64,000 nucleotides of DNA, from the NCBI RefSeq assembly GCF_008831285.2, contig NC_045138.2, positions 4,068,143-4,132,142 of the forward strand. Reading direction: 5' to 3'. The translations under genes and the position numbers were made by a program. The notes beneath the pieces are model-generated. The model was given only the letters and a program-made list of their open reading frames with translations. It was not told where the DNA came from and made no database searches. This document shows positions 11,669 to 22,433 of the stretch, piece by piece (within the stretch, counting starts at the first letter, position 1; every line of letters begins with the position of its first letter). This DNA is from Nymphaea colorata. Lineage: Eukaryota > Streptophyta > Magnoliopsida > Nymphaeales > Nymphaeaceae.

Positions 11669-12638
11669 ATGGTGGATTAATTTCCCTGCCCTGAGCACGT
11701 GGTCATGCCACAGTCCAATTTAAGCAGTGGGCTGGTCAAACTTCGTCTTTCATATAAAATCAGCAACTAGAAATTAAAGAAAGGGGGAGACCTGCTGTAC
11801 TTATATACAGAGAGAGATAGAAAGAGAGAGAGGGAGAGGAGGCCAAGAAATATCAATATTGTTGACAATAAAAAAATTGTATTGTCACTATATATATGTG
11901 TGTGTGTGTGTGTACACACACCTATTGTCATGCCAATCTTACTATTATGACAATTAAAGTTGGATCTTGTTAATGGATTCAATATGTACTTTTGCAACCA
12001 AGTCCAAATTTGACTTTGAAGTCCAGCAAATTATTTGTAGCTACTAATTGGTCATACCCAAGATCGAAATAAAATTGAATAGAAGATTGTATACGCAAAT
12101 TGTTTTTACATAATGAAATCTGACAAACGAACGATTAACAAGAAACCTGACGAGGATGAAAAAGAAAACTTAAAGAGATGCAGAAGGTTTGGGTTGGGAG
12201 ATCTTTCCACCAGATTTATTAATTAGCAGCATATAAACTAACTAATTTAATTTCTTATTTAGCACACAACTTAATAAAAAAATGCATAATTGAGCATTTT
12301 TCTCATGTGCTTCAGTATTACAAACATGTTTCATCACATTGAAGAGAAAAACAGGTGACACGACTACTAAGGGGAAAATTCATGTGAACCACAGAAACAT
12401 GGAGGATGAGAGAAAGAGCCGTCCATGGAACTGACAAAAGAGCGTGGAAGCCGAGCGCTGGATGTCTTTTTATATTATTGTCTAAGCTAAAGGGAGTAAG
12501 AGAACTGTGCATCTGCTCTCTACCCATATGATGGTGCTAATTGTCAACGGTAATTGTGGCAGGGTGGTCTTTATATTTCCCCACCTGAAAATTGCTTCTC
12601 TTCCTCTTGCTTTTCCATCGACAGAGAAACCGGGGAAG
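11669..12638. repeat. Duplicated upstream region of NLR2 (pairs with 26762-28209 and 33950-34494)
   Basis: Conserved in all three blocks: TTTCTCATGTGCTTCAGTAT, GAAGAGAAAAACAGGT, GGGGAAAATTCATGTGAA, AAAGAGCGTGGAA, and GAGCTAATTGTCAACGGTAA (or close variants), ending at the gene start. Retention of the last ~250 bp in three copies suggests it contains the promoter. In copy B this region is interrupted by the insertion at 26972-27602. Confidence 0.82.
12571..12578 (+). promoter_or_regulatory. Putative TATA box of NLR2
   Basis: TTATATTT about 60 bp before the chosen ATG, following a GGCAGGGTGGTC element. The same arrangement occurs upstream of NLR3 and NLR4. Confidence 0.4.
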
Positions 12639-13919
12639 ATGGCAATAGCAATTGACGCACTTGCGGCGACAGCTATTTCTAATCTGTTGAGGGCTGTAAC
12701 CAGTTTGTTGAAATACGATGCGGACCTCATCTTGAATGCCAAAGACGATCTCACGCAGCTCCAGAGCAAGCTCAAGCACTTGCTGAAGACCCTCAAAGAC
12801 ACAGATCACAAGCCCTTTTCCAGCAGCGAGCAGGAGGAAAATGTGTCTGGAGAGCTGGAGGACGTTATTTATGATGCCCAGGACATCATCGAAGAATACC
12901 GAACCATAATTGAGCTCAGCAAAGGGGAGAACTTAGTAATTGCGTTATGGAACAAGGTAAAAGAACCCTGGATCACTCTATGCTCTTGCTTTAATCAACA
13001 TGTATATGCTAATCCCTACCAACTTGGAACTAATATTAAAAAGATCAACCAAAGGCTTGAAGAAATAGCGAAAGATAGTAAAATGGTATATCTGCCCAAC
13101 ACAGCACCAAAAGAGAGTAGTGGAGAGGGTCCTCAAGAGAAAAACCATCACATTGATACTGCACAACCACCCATAGGCAGAGCCGAGGATAAGAAGAAAA
13201 TAAAAGAACTCTTGTTTGACGTCTTTCAAGAGAGTACTGTGGGAAAACATGGTGTTTCTGTTGTATGTATTGTAGGTCAATGCGGGATTGGGAAAACTAC
13301 TCTAGCAGAAATGGTCTTTAATGATGTTGAAGAACAGTTTGGGAAACGCAGGTGGTGGGTTAGTGTTTCAGAGAAGCCAAACTGCATGGGTCTGTTGCAA
13401 AACATACTAAAGGAAGTATGCAAGGGATCGGAAAGCGAACTTGAGGGTATCGCTTTCTTGAATGACTTGTGCACACATTTACAGAACGAGCTCTCAAAAA
13501 GCAAGTTTTTGTTAGTCTTAGATGATGTATGGGAATTAGATTGGTGGCTGCCAGAGGTAGAGGATGCTCTGATGGGTGGTGCAAAAGAAAGCAAGATTTT
13601 GATCACCAGTAGAAAGGAAGAAGTCTCCCAATGGATTGGTGGTAAAATGTATAAATTACCAGAAATGGTTTTCGCTGAAACTTGGAGATTGTTTCTGGAT
13701 GTGGTATTGAAAGAAGAAAATGAATTGGTGAGTCACAATTTGAAAGTGATTGGGGAGAGGATAGTGACCAAGTGTGGTGGATTGCCGCTTATGGTCCAAA
13801 AAGTGGGGTGCTTGCTTCGTGCAAAAATGATGACAAGCGATGACTGGGAAACGGTTGAGAATAGTGAGATCTGGCAATGGGCAATGTCAGCCCCATCTTC
13901 CATTGATACAATTCTTTGA
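12639..13919 (+). CDS. NLR2: truncated CNL, intact CC-NB(-ARC1) open frame, 426 aa
   Basis: Short resistance-gene derivative lacking the ARC2/MHD region and LRR. I chose the ATG at 12639 (MAIAIDALAATAIS) because the same start is conserved in NLR3 and NLR4; the frame itself is open from 12507. Rx-N-type coiled coil 1-150, with an EDVIYDAQDI motif in place of EDVID near 74-83. P-loop GQCGIGKTT at 213-221, RNBS-A FGKRRWWVSVS, kinase-2 LLVLDDVW at 291-298, RNBS-B KILITSR near 319, GLPL at 380-384. The frame ends after AMSAPSSIDTIL at a TGA that lies at a deletion junction with the LRR tail. All nucleotide-binding motifs up to GLPL are kept, so it may bind nucleotide, but without MHD/LRR it cannot act as a normal sensor. 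Inference: a CC-NB decoy, helper or regulator, or simply a not-yet-decayed relic. It is the only one of the three short copies with an open frame. Confidence 0.85.
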   Translation: MAIAIDALAATAISNLLRAVTSLLKYDADLILNAKDDLTQLQSKLKHLLKTLKDTDHKPFSSSEQEENVSGELEDVIYDAQDIIEEYRTIIELSKGENLVIALWNKVKEPWITLCSCFNQHVYANPYQLGTNIKKINQRLEEIAKDSKMVYLPNTAPKESSGEGPQEKNHHIDTAQPPIGRAEDKKKIKELLFDVFQESTVGKHGVSVVCIVGQCGIGKTTLAEMVFNDVEEQFGKRRWWVSVSEKPNCMGLLQNILKEVCKGSESELEGIAFLNDLCTHLQNELSKSKFLLVLDDVWELDWWLPEVEDALMGGAKESKILITSRKEEVSQWIGGKMYKLPEMVFAETWRLFLDVVLKEENELVSHNLKVIGERIVTKCGGLPLMVQKVGCLLRAKMMTSDDWETVENSEIWQWAMSAPSSIDTIL

Positions 13920-14105
13920 CAGACACGAACATTTATGGCTTCCCTAATCTCTAGTCTTGGTGGACGTCAATAATATTACTCCCCAACAAAATGATGTACC
14001 AGCCACATGTCCCACAGATGCAAAGGAACAGATTGCCTGCCTCTCGAAGCTTGATCAATCGTTGATAATTTACAGATGTCATGCCCTTGATCTGCTGCAA
14101 TGACA
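13920..14105 (+). pseudogene. LRR-tail remnant of NLR2
   Basis: Beyond the TGA of NLR2 the sequence matches the last ~55 codons of the first CNL gene (FPNL, SLVDVNN, TPQQNDVPATCPTDAKEQ, LDLLQ) and ends at a TGA near 14103-14105. One TAG lies inside it. It is the far side of the internal deletion and is probably 3' UTR today. Confidence 0.8.
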
Positions 14106-15769
14106 GATTATTAGTGTTTTGCTATATCATGCTACTGAAAATTTTCTATTCATTTTAAATTGTCTGTAGTGTGTGTGGATTTTAAAGACAATTACAAAAT
14201 TGTAACTAATCTTTTTGTTAAATATGCAATTTTTGCATTTTGTCGGCTCTTCATTTTCTCTCTCTCCCTTGTTTGATTTGGAGCTAGCGAGATTTTTATG
14301 TCATGTTTTCCATCTACAAAAGTAGAGAAAATGTGTAAGAATCAATAGATTGCAACTATTTTCAGCGAACGTGATAGAAGCAGGAGAGCGTGCTGCCGTT
14401 TGACAGGATTTAGTTATCTCAATGTGGCTTGTAGCCGTCTGGCTTATCTTGGAAGCACTGATTAATTTCTGATCAGGTCATAACTTTGTCTTTCACCCAC
14501 CACACATTTGGCCTAAATATTAATTCTTGGCGGATCCAACCACTGTTTTATTTTCCATCCATTTATATATATATGTGTGTGTGTAAAAGATTCAAATCTG
14601 CTCAATCCCATCCATATTTAAAAATGTAAGGTAGCTAGCAGAGATGATCACCTCCTATTGTATTGCTGAGCCCTCCACCTAAGGCAAATTTTGATAAACA
14701 TTCCTCTTTATGAAGGCACTGTAATGATATTCAATCATGCTTGGTTCGCCAGCACCTAAGTCTCTCTCGTGAACAATTTTTTATTTATGTGACACCCTCT
14801 CAAAGTAAGGGAATTACTATCCTACCAGTACTTACTCTTCATTTAATGAAACCCAACATCCAGATATATTTGAATTTCGGAAACAAGAAGATTGCACCAA
14901 ATCTTATGATGTTAAATTAAGTGTTTGTCTCAAATAATCGAAACGTTAAAGTTTTTAAACCCACAAAATACTTGACAAAAGTATCAATTATGTACATATC
15001 GGTACCTACCGGCACCATATATAAATGATACATGCGGTGCTGTTTGGATCAAATAGATGGACACAATACTAAAAATTACCTTTTTCCTTTTCCTTTAAGG
15101 AAATTTTAAACAACAATTTTAAATATTATTTTGTTTTATATACACCTAGAATATAACCCCACGTTTGGTACATGATCCTTTAGGCAATGTTCAAAGTTTT
15201 GTTCGCACTGATTCTTTATCTCTTTTCTCTCTTTCTCTCTCTCTTTCTCTCTTTCTGTCTCCCTCTCGCCCTTGGCAGTTGGCCAAGGGTTTCATTCTCG
15301 ATTGCTATATGAGGTTTTCATTTTCATGGCAAACCCTCCGCCGGTTGCCGAGGATTTCTTTTTCATGGCAAACCCTCCGCCGATGGCCGTAGGTTTCTTT
15401 TTTATTGCAAATCCTCAGCCGGTGACCAACGGATTTGTTTTAATGGGAGGCCGGGGGTATTCAATCTGCGCCGGAAATTCATGGACCTAAAATCTCTTAA
15501 TGGTGAACGAGAGGATATTTTCTTACAGAGAGGTCCTCCATTTTTCGGATGTGTTACACTTTCGATCTGATTAAAGCTTCTATTGCTGGTAGTCCTAACT
15601 GAAACATCGATAAACAAGTTCATTATAGATTTTCTTTTTCCGATTATTTCTTTATTCCATCCCTTGTAAAATTTCTTCAAGGATGCTTCATCAACTGTCT
15701 TAGAATTTGATATTTGTAGGCACAGTTTGAAACTATCGCTACATATTTTTAGTCAAGGTTTTGACACTT
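14106..15769. repeat. Duplicated 3' flank of NLR2 (pairs with 29206-31570 and 35959-37240)
   Basis: Shared ordered text includes TTTTCCATCTACAAAAGTAG, AGAAAATGTGTAAGAATCAA, TTAATTCTTGGC, TATCGGTACCTACCGGCACC, GTACATGATCCTTTAGGCAA and GGCCAAGGGTTTCATTCTCG. Copy A has a tandem CATGGCAAACCCTCCGCCG set (about 15325-15400). No gene recognised. Confidence 0.85.
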
Positions 15770-15772
15770 TTA

Positions 15773-16223
15773 CGCTTTGTTTGGTTGGATGGAAAGAAAA
15801 GGATGGAATGGGAGGGAAAGGAAAGGAAAGGGAAGAGAAAGGGAAGGAAAAGGAATGGAATGAAAAGGAATGGAAAGAGTTGATTAAAATGCTTGTTTGG
15901 ATAGAAAGGAAAGGGAAAGGAATGGAATGGAAAAAAATACTAAATAGCACATGGATTTAGAAATGAGGGAAAAAAAAGGAGGGGTAGTGTGGGAATAAAA
16001 AACTCTTCCACTTACCTTCCTTTCCTTTTCTTTCCAATCCGTCCGATTGGGAGGAAAGAGATTTACACTAAACAATCCCTCCCTTTCCTTTCCTTTCCCT
16101 TTGCAGCCAAACACCCTTTGCCTCTTTCTCTCCCTTTTCTTCCTTACTAATTAGCCAACCAAACAAAGGATGGATTGCTCAATGTCTCCCTTTCCCTCCC
16201 TTTCCCCCCTACCAAACAGGTCG
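15773..16223. mobile_element. Tourist-like (PIF/Harbinger) MITE, 451 bp, TTA target duplication
   Basis: Copy B reads CTTTTAGGGACGGTTTTAA without interruption. Copy A has 451 extra bases flanked by TTA (15770-15772 and 16224-16226). The ends are imperfect inverted repeats: CTTTGTTTGGTTGGATGGAA on the left, and CCTGTTTGGTAGGGGGGAAA on the reverse strand from the right. Inside, GGAAAGGAATGG-rich text on the left mirrors CCTTTCC-rich text on the right. The apparent open frame in this purine-rich part is spurious. Confidence 0.85.
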
Positions 16224-16469
16224 TTAGCGACGGTTTTAAGCATTGTTAAAGAGAGATTTGTTAATAGAAGGTTTTAAGATAATGATACAGAAATGCTACT
16301 CCAGCTGAATAAGCTTAGGGAGAAGAATGATGTAATTGCTCCTAAATTAAACATCAAGATGTCAAACATTTGTTAAGTGGCTAGTGCTCTGATCGACACA
16401 GTAGTGTACTAGGGCATTAAAAATTTATAATGCACACTACAACAAGATGCAATGTCATCGAAAGACCGA

Positions 16470-17160
16470 AGGTTGTTCAAAGCTGGTTATATACACCACC
16501 TCCATGTATATGATTTCATGTGTCAATTTAAGTATGACAAAAAAAAAACCATGATTAATACAAAAATAAACTTTTATTAAGTATAAAATGGAAACCGCAA
16601 AAAATACTTGTGGATTCGATAAAGGTAAAATGTGACAGTTTGTATATGCATATTCTTATGACCAACATATCAATTTAAACACCAAAAAAGAGTTTTTGTT
16701 TTTTATGCAACTTATATCGTTATTTCATTATCTCATAAAAATTTTATTATCTCATAAATATTATCTCATACTTATGTTTAGTGTTATCACATATGTCTAT
16801 CCATTATGTTATTATTTTGTAAATATTTTATTATCTCATACTTATGTTTAGCGTCATCTCATGCATCTGTGTGTTATTTCATTATCTTATAAATTTTTTG
16901 TTATCTCATATACATTATCTAATACTTATATTTGGTGTTATCTCATACATACATATGTTTGTTATCTTGTTATCTCATAAATTTTTTGTTGTCTCATAAA
17001 CATTATCACATACTTGTTTATTATTTCATACTTATTTGTTATTTGATACACATGCATACATAATGTTTAGGCATAAAAGTAAATATACATGTTGATAGTA
17101 CAGTCCGTTCTCAGTGTACACACATTGCATATGCCGGGGTGGTGTATGTAACTCAATCTA
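16470..17160. mobile_element. Dispersed element rich in TTATCTCATA words, copy 2
   Basis: Begins near GGTTATATACACCACCTCCA and ends near GGGGTGGTGTATGTAAC. These ends are inverted relatives, suggesting a DNA element with short terminal inverted repeats. Just to the left is CACTACAACAAGATGC (16436), which looks like a CACTA terminus. The interior has about a dozen TTATCTCATA/CATTATCTCATAC words. Counterpart in copy B: 31800-32480. Non-coding. Confidence 0.55.
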
Positions 17161-17424
17161 AGGGCTGTTGGTAATATTAAAATACAATGCTGATGTTTTG
17201 AACCGTTGGGACATGACCTGCCCTATGTCGTCCCTCTCATTGTGTTCAGACTTCTCAAGAACGTACCTACTCTCTCCTTCACTTTTAGGCGAGGTTTTCA
17301 GCGTCCAACCGCCGATGCTTTCTCTTGCATTCAATCACTCTGCTTGTGAGAACCATCTCCCCATCACGCCACTGAAAGAACTGGTGCCATCTTTGGGTGA
17401 ATATCTGATGCCTTCAATCTTTGG

Positions 17425-17427
<3 letters not shown>

Positions 17428-17484
<57 letters not shown>

Positions 17485-17508
17485 TGTGTGTGTGTGTGTG
17501 TGTGTGTA
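17428..17508. repeat. Compound (CT)n(GT)n microsatellite
   Basis: About 53 bp of CT followed by about 26 bp of GT. Copy B lacks this stretch altogether: it passes from CTTATTAAGAAC to AGATTCATGG, skipping the equivalent of ~17265-17805. Confidence 0.95.
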
Positions 17509-18072
17509 CTTTGGGTTTTTGCAGGTTCGGCTTATATTTTCCTAAGTAAATGGTTGCCCTTCCCAAATGGTGATGTTGTATAGGTGCAATCATGTCGAAA
17601 ATCTACTTGCAATGATTTGTTAGTTTAGTCATTCTTCATAAGTATTATTATGCATCTACCATTTGCTGGCCAAATGAATAGCAGTCATGGAATCCAATGG
17701 GCAATCAAATATTTACTAATTCCCTCAGTTCACCCAGCTATGCTGGCCTCGTCGGGGCTTCCTCTTTATGTGGAGCAAAATGAATGTACCTTAAAAAACT
17801 AGAGCAGATTCATGGGGCACTTGTTATTATGTTTTATGAATATGCTATATTTCAGGTTCATGGAACAGTAACAAAGTGTTATTGTAACCAAACAGTTTCA
17901 TAATGACTCACCATTCCCTCAACCATTATATTCTCACCGCTGCCTTAATTTCTCTTGACATATTCTTTTAAAGTATTACAAGTATCCGGTTTTTTCATGT
18001 TTGAAAGTGAGAAAAATAATTAATGCTGAGTTATCATTAAAAACAAATAATTTCTGTATAAAAAAAAATTAC
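17509..18072. other. Non-coding flank between block A and the second CNL relic
   Basis: The CAGATTCATGG / TTCATGGAACAGTAACAA words (17812-17875) are shared with 32570-32645 of copy B. No gene, RNA or clear element seen in the remainder. Confidence 0.5.
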
Positions 18073-18921
18073 TGGCCGAAATGGATGTCATTGTATTCCC
18101 AAAGGAGGCGATGGGCTTAGACCATATATGTTGGCTGCAAATGATACTGGAAGAAGTTTGCAAGGGATGTGGGAGAACTCGATTTTTGCACATGACTACA
18201 GAGTGAGCTCTCAATAGAGCAAGTCCTTTTTTTTTGTCTTAAGATGATATATGGGAATTAGATTGGTGGAGGGAAGAGTATAGGAGATCCTGACGGGAGG
18301 TGCAATGAAGAGAAAGATTTTGATCACTATTAGAAGGTATTGGGCATCTGTGCTAAAATGCATAAATTATCGGAAATTACTTTTGCTGAATGTTGGTGAT
18401 TGTTTCTAGATGTGCCATTGAAAGAGGAAAATGAATTGGTAACAAATTGAAAGGCATTGGGAAGCATATAGTAGACAAGTTTGGTGGATATAGGAATGGA
18501 AGATGTCTGCCCCATCGTCTTCCACCCAATATGGTGGCATTGTTACTAGTCTCATGCTGGGCTATGATAACTTGCCAGCATCTTTGCAGACTTGTTTTGT
18601 ATATTACTGTATTTATCCAAAAGAATTATGAGACAGAAAGGGAGAGATTGGTCATGCAATGGGTGGCGCATGGATTGATTGACCAAAAGAAAGGCACTGA
18701 TGTGGAAGTGACAGCAATCCAATATGTTGATGAACTGATAAATCAGTGTTTGATTAAAGAAACTGAATATAAGAAAATCAAATTGCATGACATTTTTTAT
18801 AACCTTGCCTCATATATAGGTGGAAAAGAATATAGCGATGCCTTTATGTTAAAGGAAACAAATGCACAACATTCAAGTCAATGGCCATATTGTAGACCGC
18901 TGCCATCTTTTCGTAAAACCA
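18073..18921 (+). pseudogene. Second CNL relic, paralogue of 4846-6276
   Basis: Follows 4846-5700 almost word for word in order: GGATGTCA, TATTCCCA, GATGGGCTTA, GCTGCAAATGATACTGGA, kinase-2 DDIWELDW near 18243, FLDVPLKEENELV near 18405, the CIYPKEL-type RNBS-D near 18608, VAHGLIDQKKGTDVEV near 18667 and KLHDIFYNLASYIG near 18780. Multiple frameshifts. The GLPL segment is deleted (near 18475). It ends where a transposon begins (18922). Confidence 0.82.
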
Positions 18922-19127
18922 AAGGGGAGTGAGGATTTTTTTCAGAGGCGGGCCAAATGATGCAGCCAACTTATCTGGGTATTGCCATACTAAACCCGAA
19001 CCTAAAAAATACATAAAGCAACTAAAAATTTTCAATTTTTTTAAACATATCTTTTGTTCAATTAGTTGGGTTCAAATTTTTTAATGTAATTTTTTTTTTC
19101 AATTAGTTGGCCCCCTGCCTCTGCCCT
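18922..19127. mobile_element. hAT-like MITE of the AGGGGCGGAGCCAGGATTTT family (diverged copy)
   Basis: The left end AGGGGAGTGAGGATTTTTTT..CAGAGGCGGGCC matches the inverted right end of the well-bounded element at 23088-23280 (AGGGGCGGAGCCAGGATTTT..CAGAGGTGGGCC). The right end GGCCCCCTGCCTCTGCCCT matches its other terminus loosely. No target duplication is visible because the right side is overrun by the next insertion. Confidence 0.6.
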
Positions 19128-19429
19128 AAGCCTGGGCGTCGCGCCGGGTCCGATAGGCCGGCCCGGCCCAACTTCCGCTCCCCCTCTCCCTCTCCCTCTC
19201 CCTCCTCCTCTCTCTCCCTTTCTGCTCCCCCTCTCTGTTCCCCGTTGTTATCACCCCAAATTTTTCAAAAACGGGGCTATTAAAATTTTGGGTCTATTAT
19301 TTTTAAAATGAATTTTAAATCCAAGTTTATATCCAAATCTAGCATTTCAAACTCAAAATCCAATTATCAAATCCGAATTAGATCCAAAATCAAAGTTTAG
19401 ATCCAAATTGGGAATTCCAAAGCTCTACC

Positions 19430-19735
19430 CTCTTGAATTCGAATTTTGAATTTTGGCTCTATAACTCTTCCATTTTGAATTCAAATCTTGAATTAGAATT
19501 TCGAAATTTGGCTCCAAAGCTCTTATCTCTTTAATTCAAATCTTGAATTCGAATTTTAAATTTTGGTTCCAAAGCTCTTATCTCTTTAATTCAAATCTTG
19601 AATTCGAATTTTAAATTTTGGCTCCAAAGCTCTTCCCTCTTTAATTCAAATCTTGAATTCGAATTTTAAATTTTGGCTCCAAAGCTCTTCCCTCTTGAAT
19701 TCAAATCTTGAATTCGTATTTTGAATTTTGGCTCC
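19430..19735 (+). repeat. 55-bp minisatellite, ~5-6 units
   Basis: Units built from TTCAAATCTTGAATTCGAAT, TTTAAATTTTGGCTCCAAAG and CTCTTCCCTCT repeat about every 55 bp just upstream of the putative LTR TATA box. Such arrays often lie in LTR U3 regions. Confidence 0.85.
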
Positions 19736-19743
19736 AAAATCTC

Positions 19744-19751
19744 TATAAATA
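19744..19751 (+). promoter_or_regulatory. TATA box of the solo LTR
   Basis: TATAAATA directly after the minisatellite. If the region is an LTR this would be its transcription start element on the plus strand. Confidence 0.45.
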
Positions 19752-22433
19752 CCCCATAATCTTCTCTCTTGAAAGGGGCCAACCATGGAGGAACCTCATG
19801 TGCTTCCTCACTTGAAATTCCAAATTTTCATTTGCTCTCTCTTTCTGTTTCTCTCTTTTTCTCCAACTTGGAACAAGTTTCATCAAACAACAATTCCTCA
19901 AGGGAGGATGAAGATCTCTTGGAGGCTACGCCGTCATCATCTTAGAGCTTCACTCAAGGAGGTCTAGGATCAAACCAAACTAAGGTGTTCACTCTCTCAA
20001 AATCATTTGTATCTGAGGTATGTAAACCTCCATTTTCATTTCCTCCTTTTCTCACTTCTTCTCCCCATGGTCATATGAGATGACCCTCAATCTCTATTTT
20101 TAGAGTCGAGACTATGCTCAAGTGCACCGGGAGCATGAGAAAAAGAGATGATTTTTTATTTTCATGTTTAAATCATGCAATCTTTCCTTTTCATATCCTC
20201 CTTTTCCTCTTACCGTCTCCCTATGGCCGTGCAAGATAGCTCAAATGATCCGGAATCAAGAGCCTCTCTTGAGTGCACTGGGAGTATGAGCAAGACAGAA
20301 CAAAATCCATATCTTCATTTATCTCCAAAAATATACTTGTTATATTTTCTTCATTCATCATTCATGCTTGAAATGATGCTCATGCATGATATTCTAATCT
20401 TCCATTTATGTGACCCAATGCATGATGAGAGTGAGTGTTTGGGGTTGGGATTTCTTCTTGTGATTTTTGAGGTTGGGACTTGTCTAACCCGGAGAAAACC
20501 TTCACGGAATATGTACATGTTAATATGCATTTGCATATCATTTTGCGCTAGTTTCTTTCCTAATCACCCCATTAGGAACCCTAACGAGTGTCTCGTTATA
20601 TTGCTTGATTTTCTTTCATACCCAATGGTGGAAGAAATATATCCATTGTGACAAACCAAATCATAACATTCCATGTTTAGATATGAATCATATTTTCCGA
20701 AACATTTTCAAAAGAAACTTCTCTAATACGGCCTTCGAGACTTAACTTAGGTTCTTGCATGAGCCCAACTTCCCCTCCGGCCTACATAAAAAAATTGAAG
20801 CCGACTATTTTCAATTCATTTCTTGATTTTAATACTCATGAAGACGTATGCGTATATACATGTTATATATATATGTGTGCACATGAATATCTTTCTTTGT
20901 CATTCTCTTTTTATGATTTAACATATCCTTTTACAAACTCTCATATACGTATATATAAATATATATACGTGTATTCCATTTTTAAATCTCTCTCCCTCTC
21001 TTTTGAAAATGATCTTTTCTTCTCTATTTGATTTAAACATCATTTCTTACAATACGTATCTATACATATATATATACAAATATATGTACATATATATACA
21101 TATATGAATACATATCTCTCTTTCTTTTAAATCTTTGATTTTATGATTTTCAAGATCTCTTTCTCTATATCTCTCTTGGGATGTAGTCTTTCATATTTTC
21201 CGTTCTTTCAATATCTTACTATTTAAGATTTTAATTTTTTATTTGCCGACTTTATGAAGACCACCAACCAAGTAATGACCCAATATTGAATTCATGTTTG
21301 ATAGGTCTACAATCCTAATCCATTTTCAAAAGCTTTTCCTTCATATATATGATATTTACAAAAACAAAAATCTTAGATGCATGTTATGGTAGGAATGCCT
21401 TAGATGAATGTTGTGGTAGGAATGCTTCATTCTCTTTCAATCATATAGGATTAATGCATCCATTCGTTTTCGCTTCTACACAATATCACAAATGAGCACA
21501 ATCACATCTCCAAAAGAATTTAAGCAAGAGGGAATTGACCTCTAATTAGGTGGTAACCGAATTAGAGCAAAATTTCAAACCTACTTAAAGTCTTAAGAGA
21601 ACACTAACGTGATTTCAAAATGATTTTACAAGCTTTTCAAATAATATTTACTAATTCCATTTTTTCCTCAAAATATTTCACATTCTCAAGCGATTCTTCA
21701 AGAATCTTTTCAAAAGTTTGAAACACTAAACTTTTAATATTTTTCAACACTGCATATAGAATCAAAAAGTTGTTTAAGTCAAAATGAAATGCATCAATGA
21801 TAAACATAGTCCTTGGGTTGATTACTCCCGGTAAAGGCGTCGGGAACGGTCGATCCTCGTACCGACGGCGAGTCTCTTTCTTCCCTATTTCAAAACTAAA
21901 CTTCAATTTTCTGAAACACTCCAAAACCAATAAAAATTTTGGAATGCAAACACTCGTCTCCCCCTCTGCTCTCGCCTCCCGTCTCCCTCTCCGCTCCCCC
22001 TCTGCCTCCGTCCCCCTCTGCTTCCCGCTCCCTCTCTGCTCTCCCTCTCCCTCTCCAGTCTCCCTCTCCCTCTCCGCTCCCCCTCTCCCTTCCCGTCTCC
22101 CTCTCCCACCCCTCTATCTCCCTCCCCCTCCTCCTCCGTCGCCGTTGCTACAGCCGTAGGGCGACGGGAGGGCGGGGGGAAAGGAGGTCGGCTCCATCGC
22201 CGTCGCCGTTGCTGCAGCCGAAGGGCGGGGGGAAAAGGGGTCGGGAGGGGGAGAGGGGTTCGGGAGACTCGAGAGAGCGAGGGGAAAGGGGCGAGGAGGG
22301 CAGGCTGGGCTGAGCCGGGTTCTGGCCAGGCTAAGCAGCCCGACGGGACGGCCCGGGCCGGGCCCGAGCCGAGACCTAGGCTCTTCATTGTAGCCCTTGA
22401 AATAAGATTCAAAATTTTGAAATCCGTTCATCC

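Larger units (their letters stand above)
19246..21952 (+). mobile_element. Probable solo LTR (~2.7 kb) of a long-LTR, probably Ty3/Gypsy, element
   Basis: Begins TGTTATCACCCCAAATTTTT and ends GGAATGCAAACA, giving the TG..CA rule. The flanking pentamers are CCCGT (19241-19245) and CTCGT (21953-21957), 4 of 5 identical. It lies inside a pyrimidine tract that continues on both sides. The interior has a 55-bp minisatellite, a TATA box (19744) and no polyprotein, as expected of an LTR left by recombination. Assignment to Gypsy rests on the TGTTATCACCCC-type start and the length. Open frames inside show no recognisable domain. Confidence 0.6.
19128..22383. mobile_element. GC-terminal hAT-like element, split by a solo LTR
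   Basis: The left end TAAGCCTGGGCGTCGCGCCG and the inverted right end GAGCCTAGGTCTCGGCTCGG are alike, followed on both sides by GGCCCGG-rich text. Pyrimidine-rich CTCCCCCTCTCCCTC tracts occur at 19185-19240 and 21953-22130, as in the interior (purine strand) of the related element at 26029-26753. The intervening 2.7 kb is a later LTR insertion. I could not identify an 8-bp target duplication, so the borders are provisional. Confidence 0.5.

Noticed and set aside
12507-12638. Upstream Met start for NLR2 at 12507
   Set aside because: The extra 44 codons cover the putative TATA box and 5' UTR and are not in a common frame in the other copies, whereas MAIAIDAL is.
15727-15960. Lys/Glu-rich frame in copy A
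   Set aside because: Lies in the purine-rich half of a Tourist-like MITE and is absent from copy B.
17168-17545. 125-codon frame before the CT/GT array
   Set aside because: Considered as a possible exon because GCAG follows the array, but no family is recognised, the array lies inside the frame, and copy B lacks the region.
21797-22431. Pro/Ser- and Arg/Gly-rich frames on both strands
   Set aside because: Translation of the CTCCCC tract of a GC-terminal hAT element; the same holds for 26250-26636.
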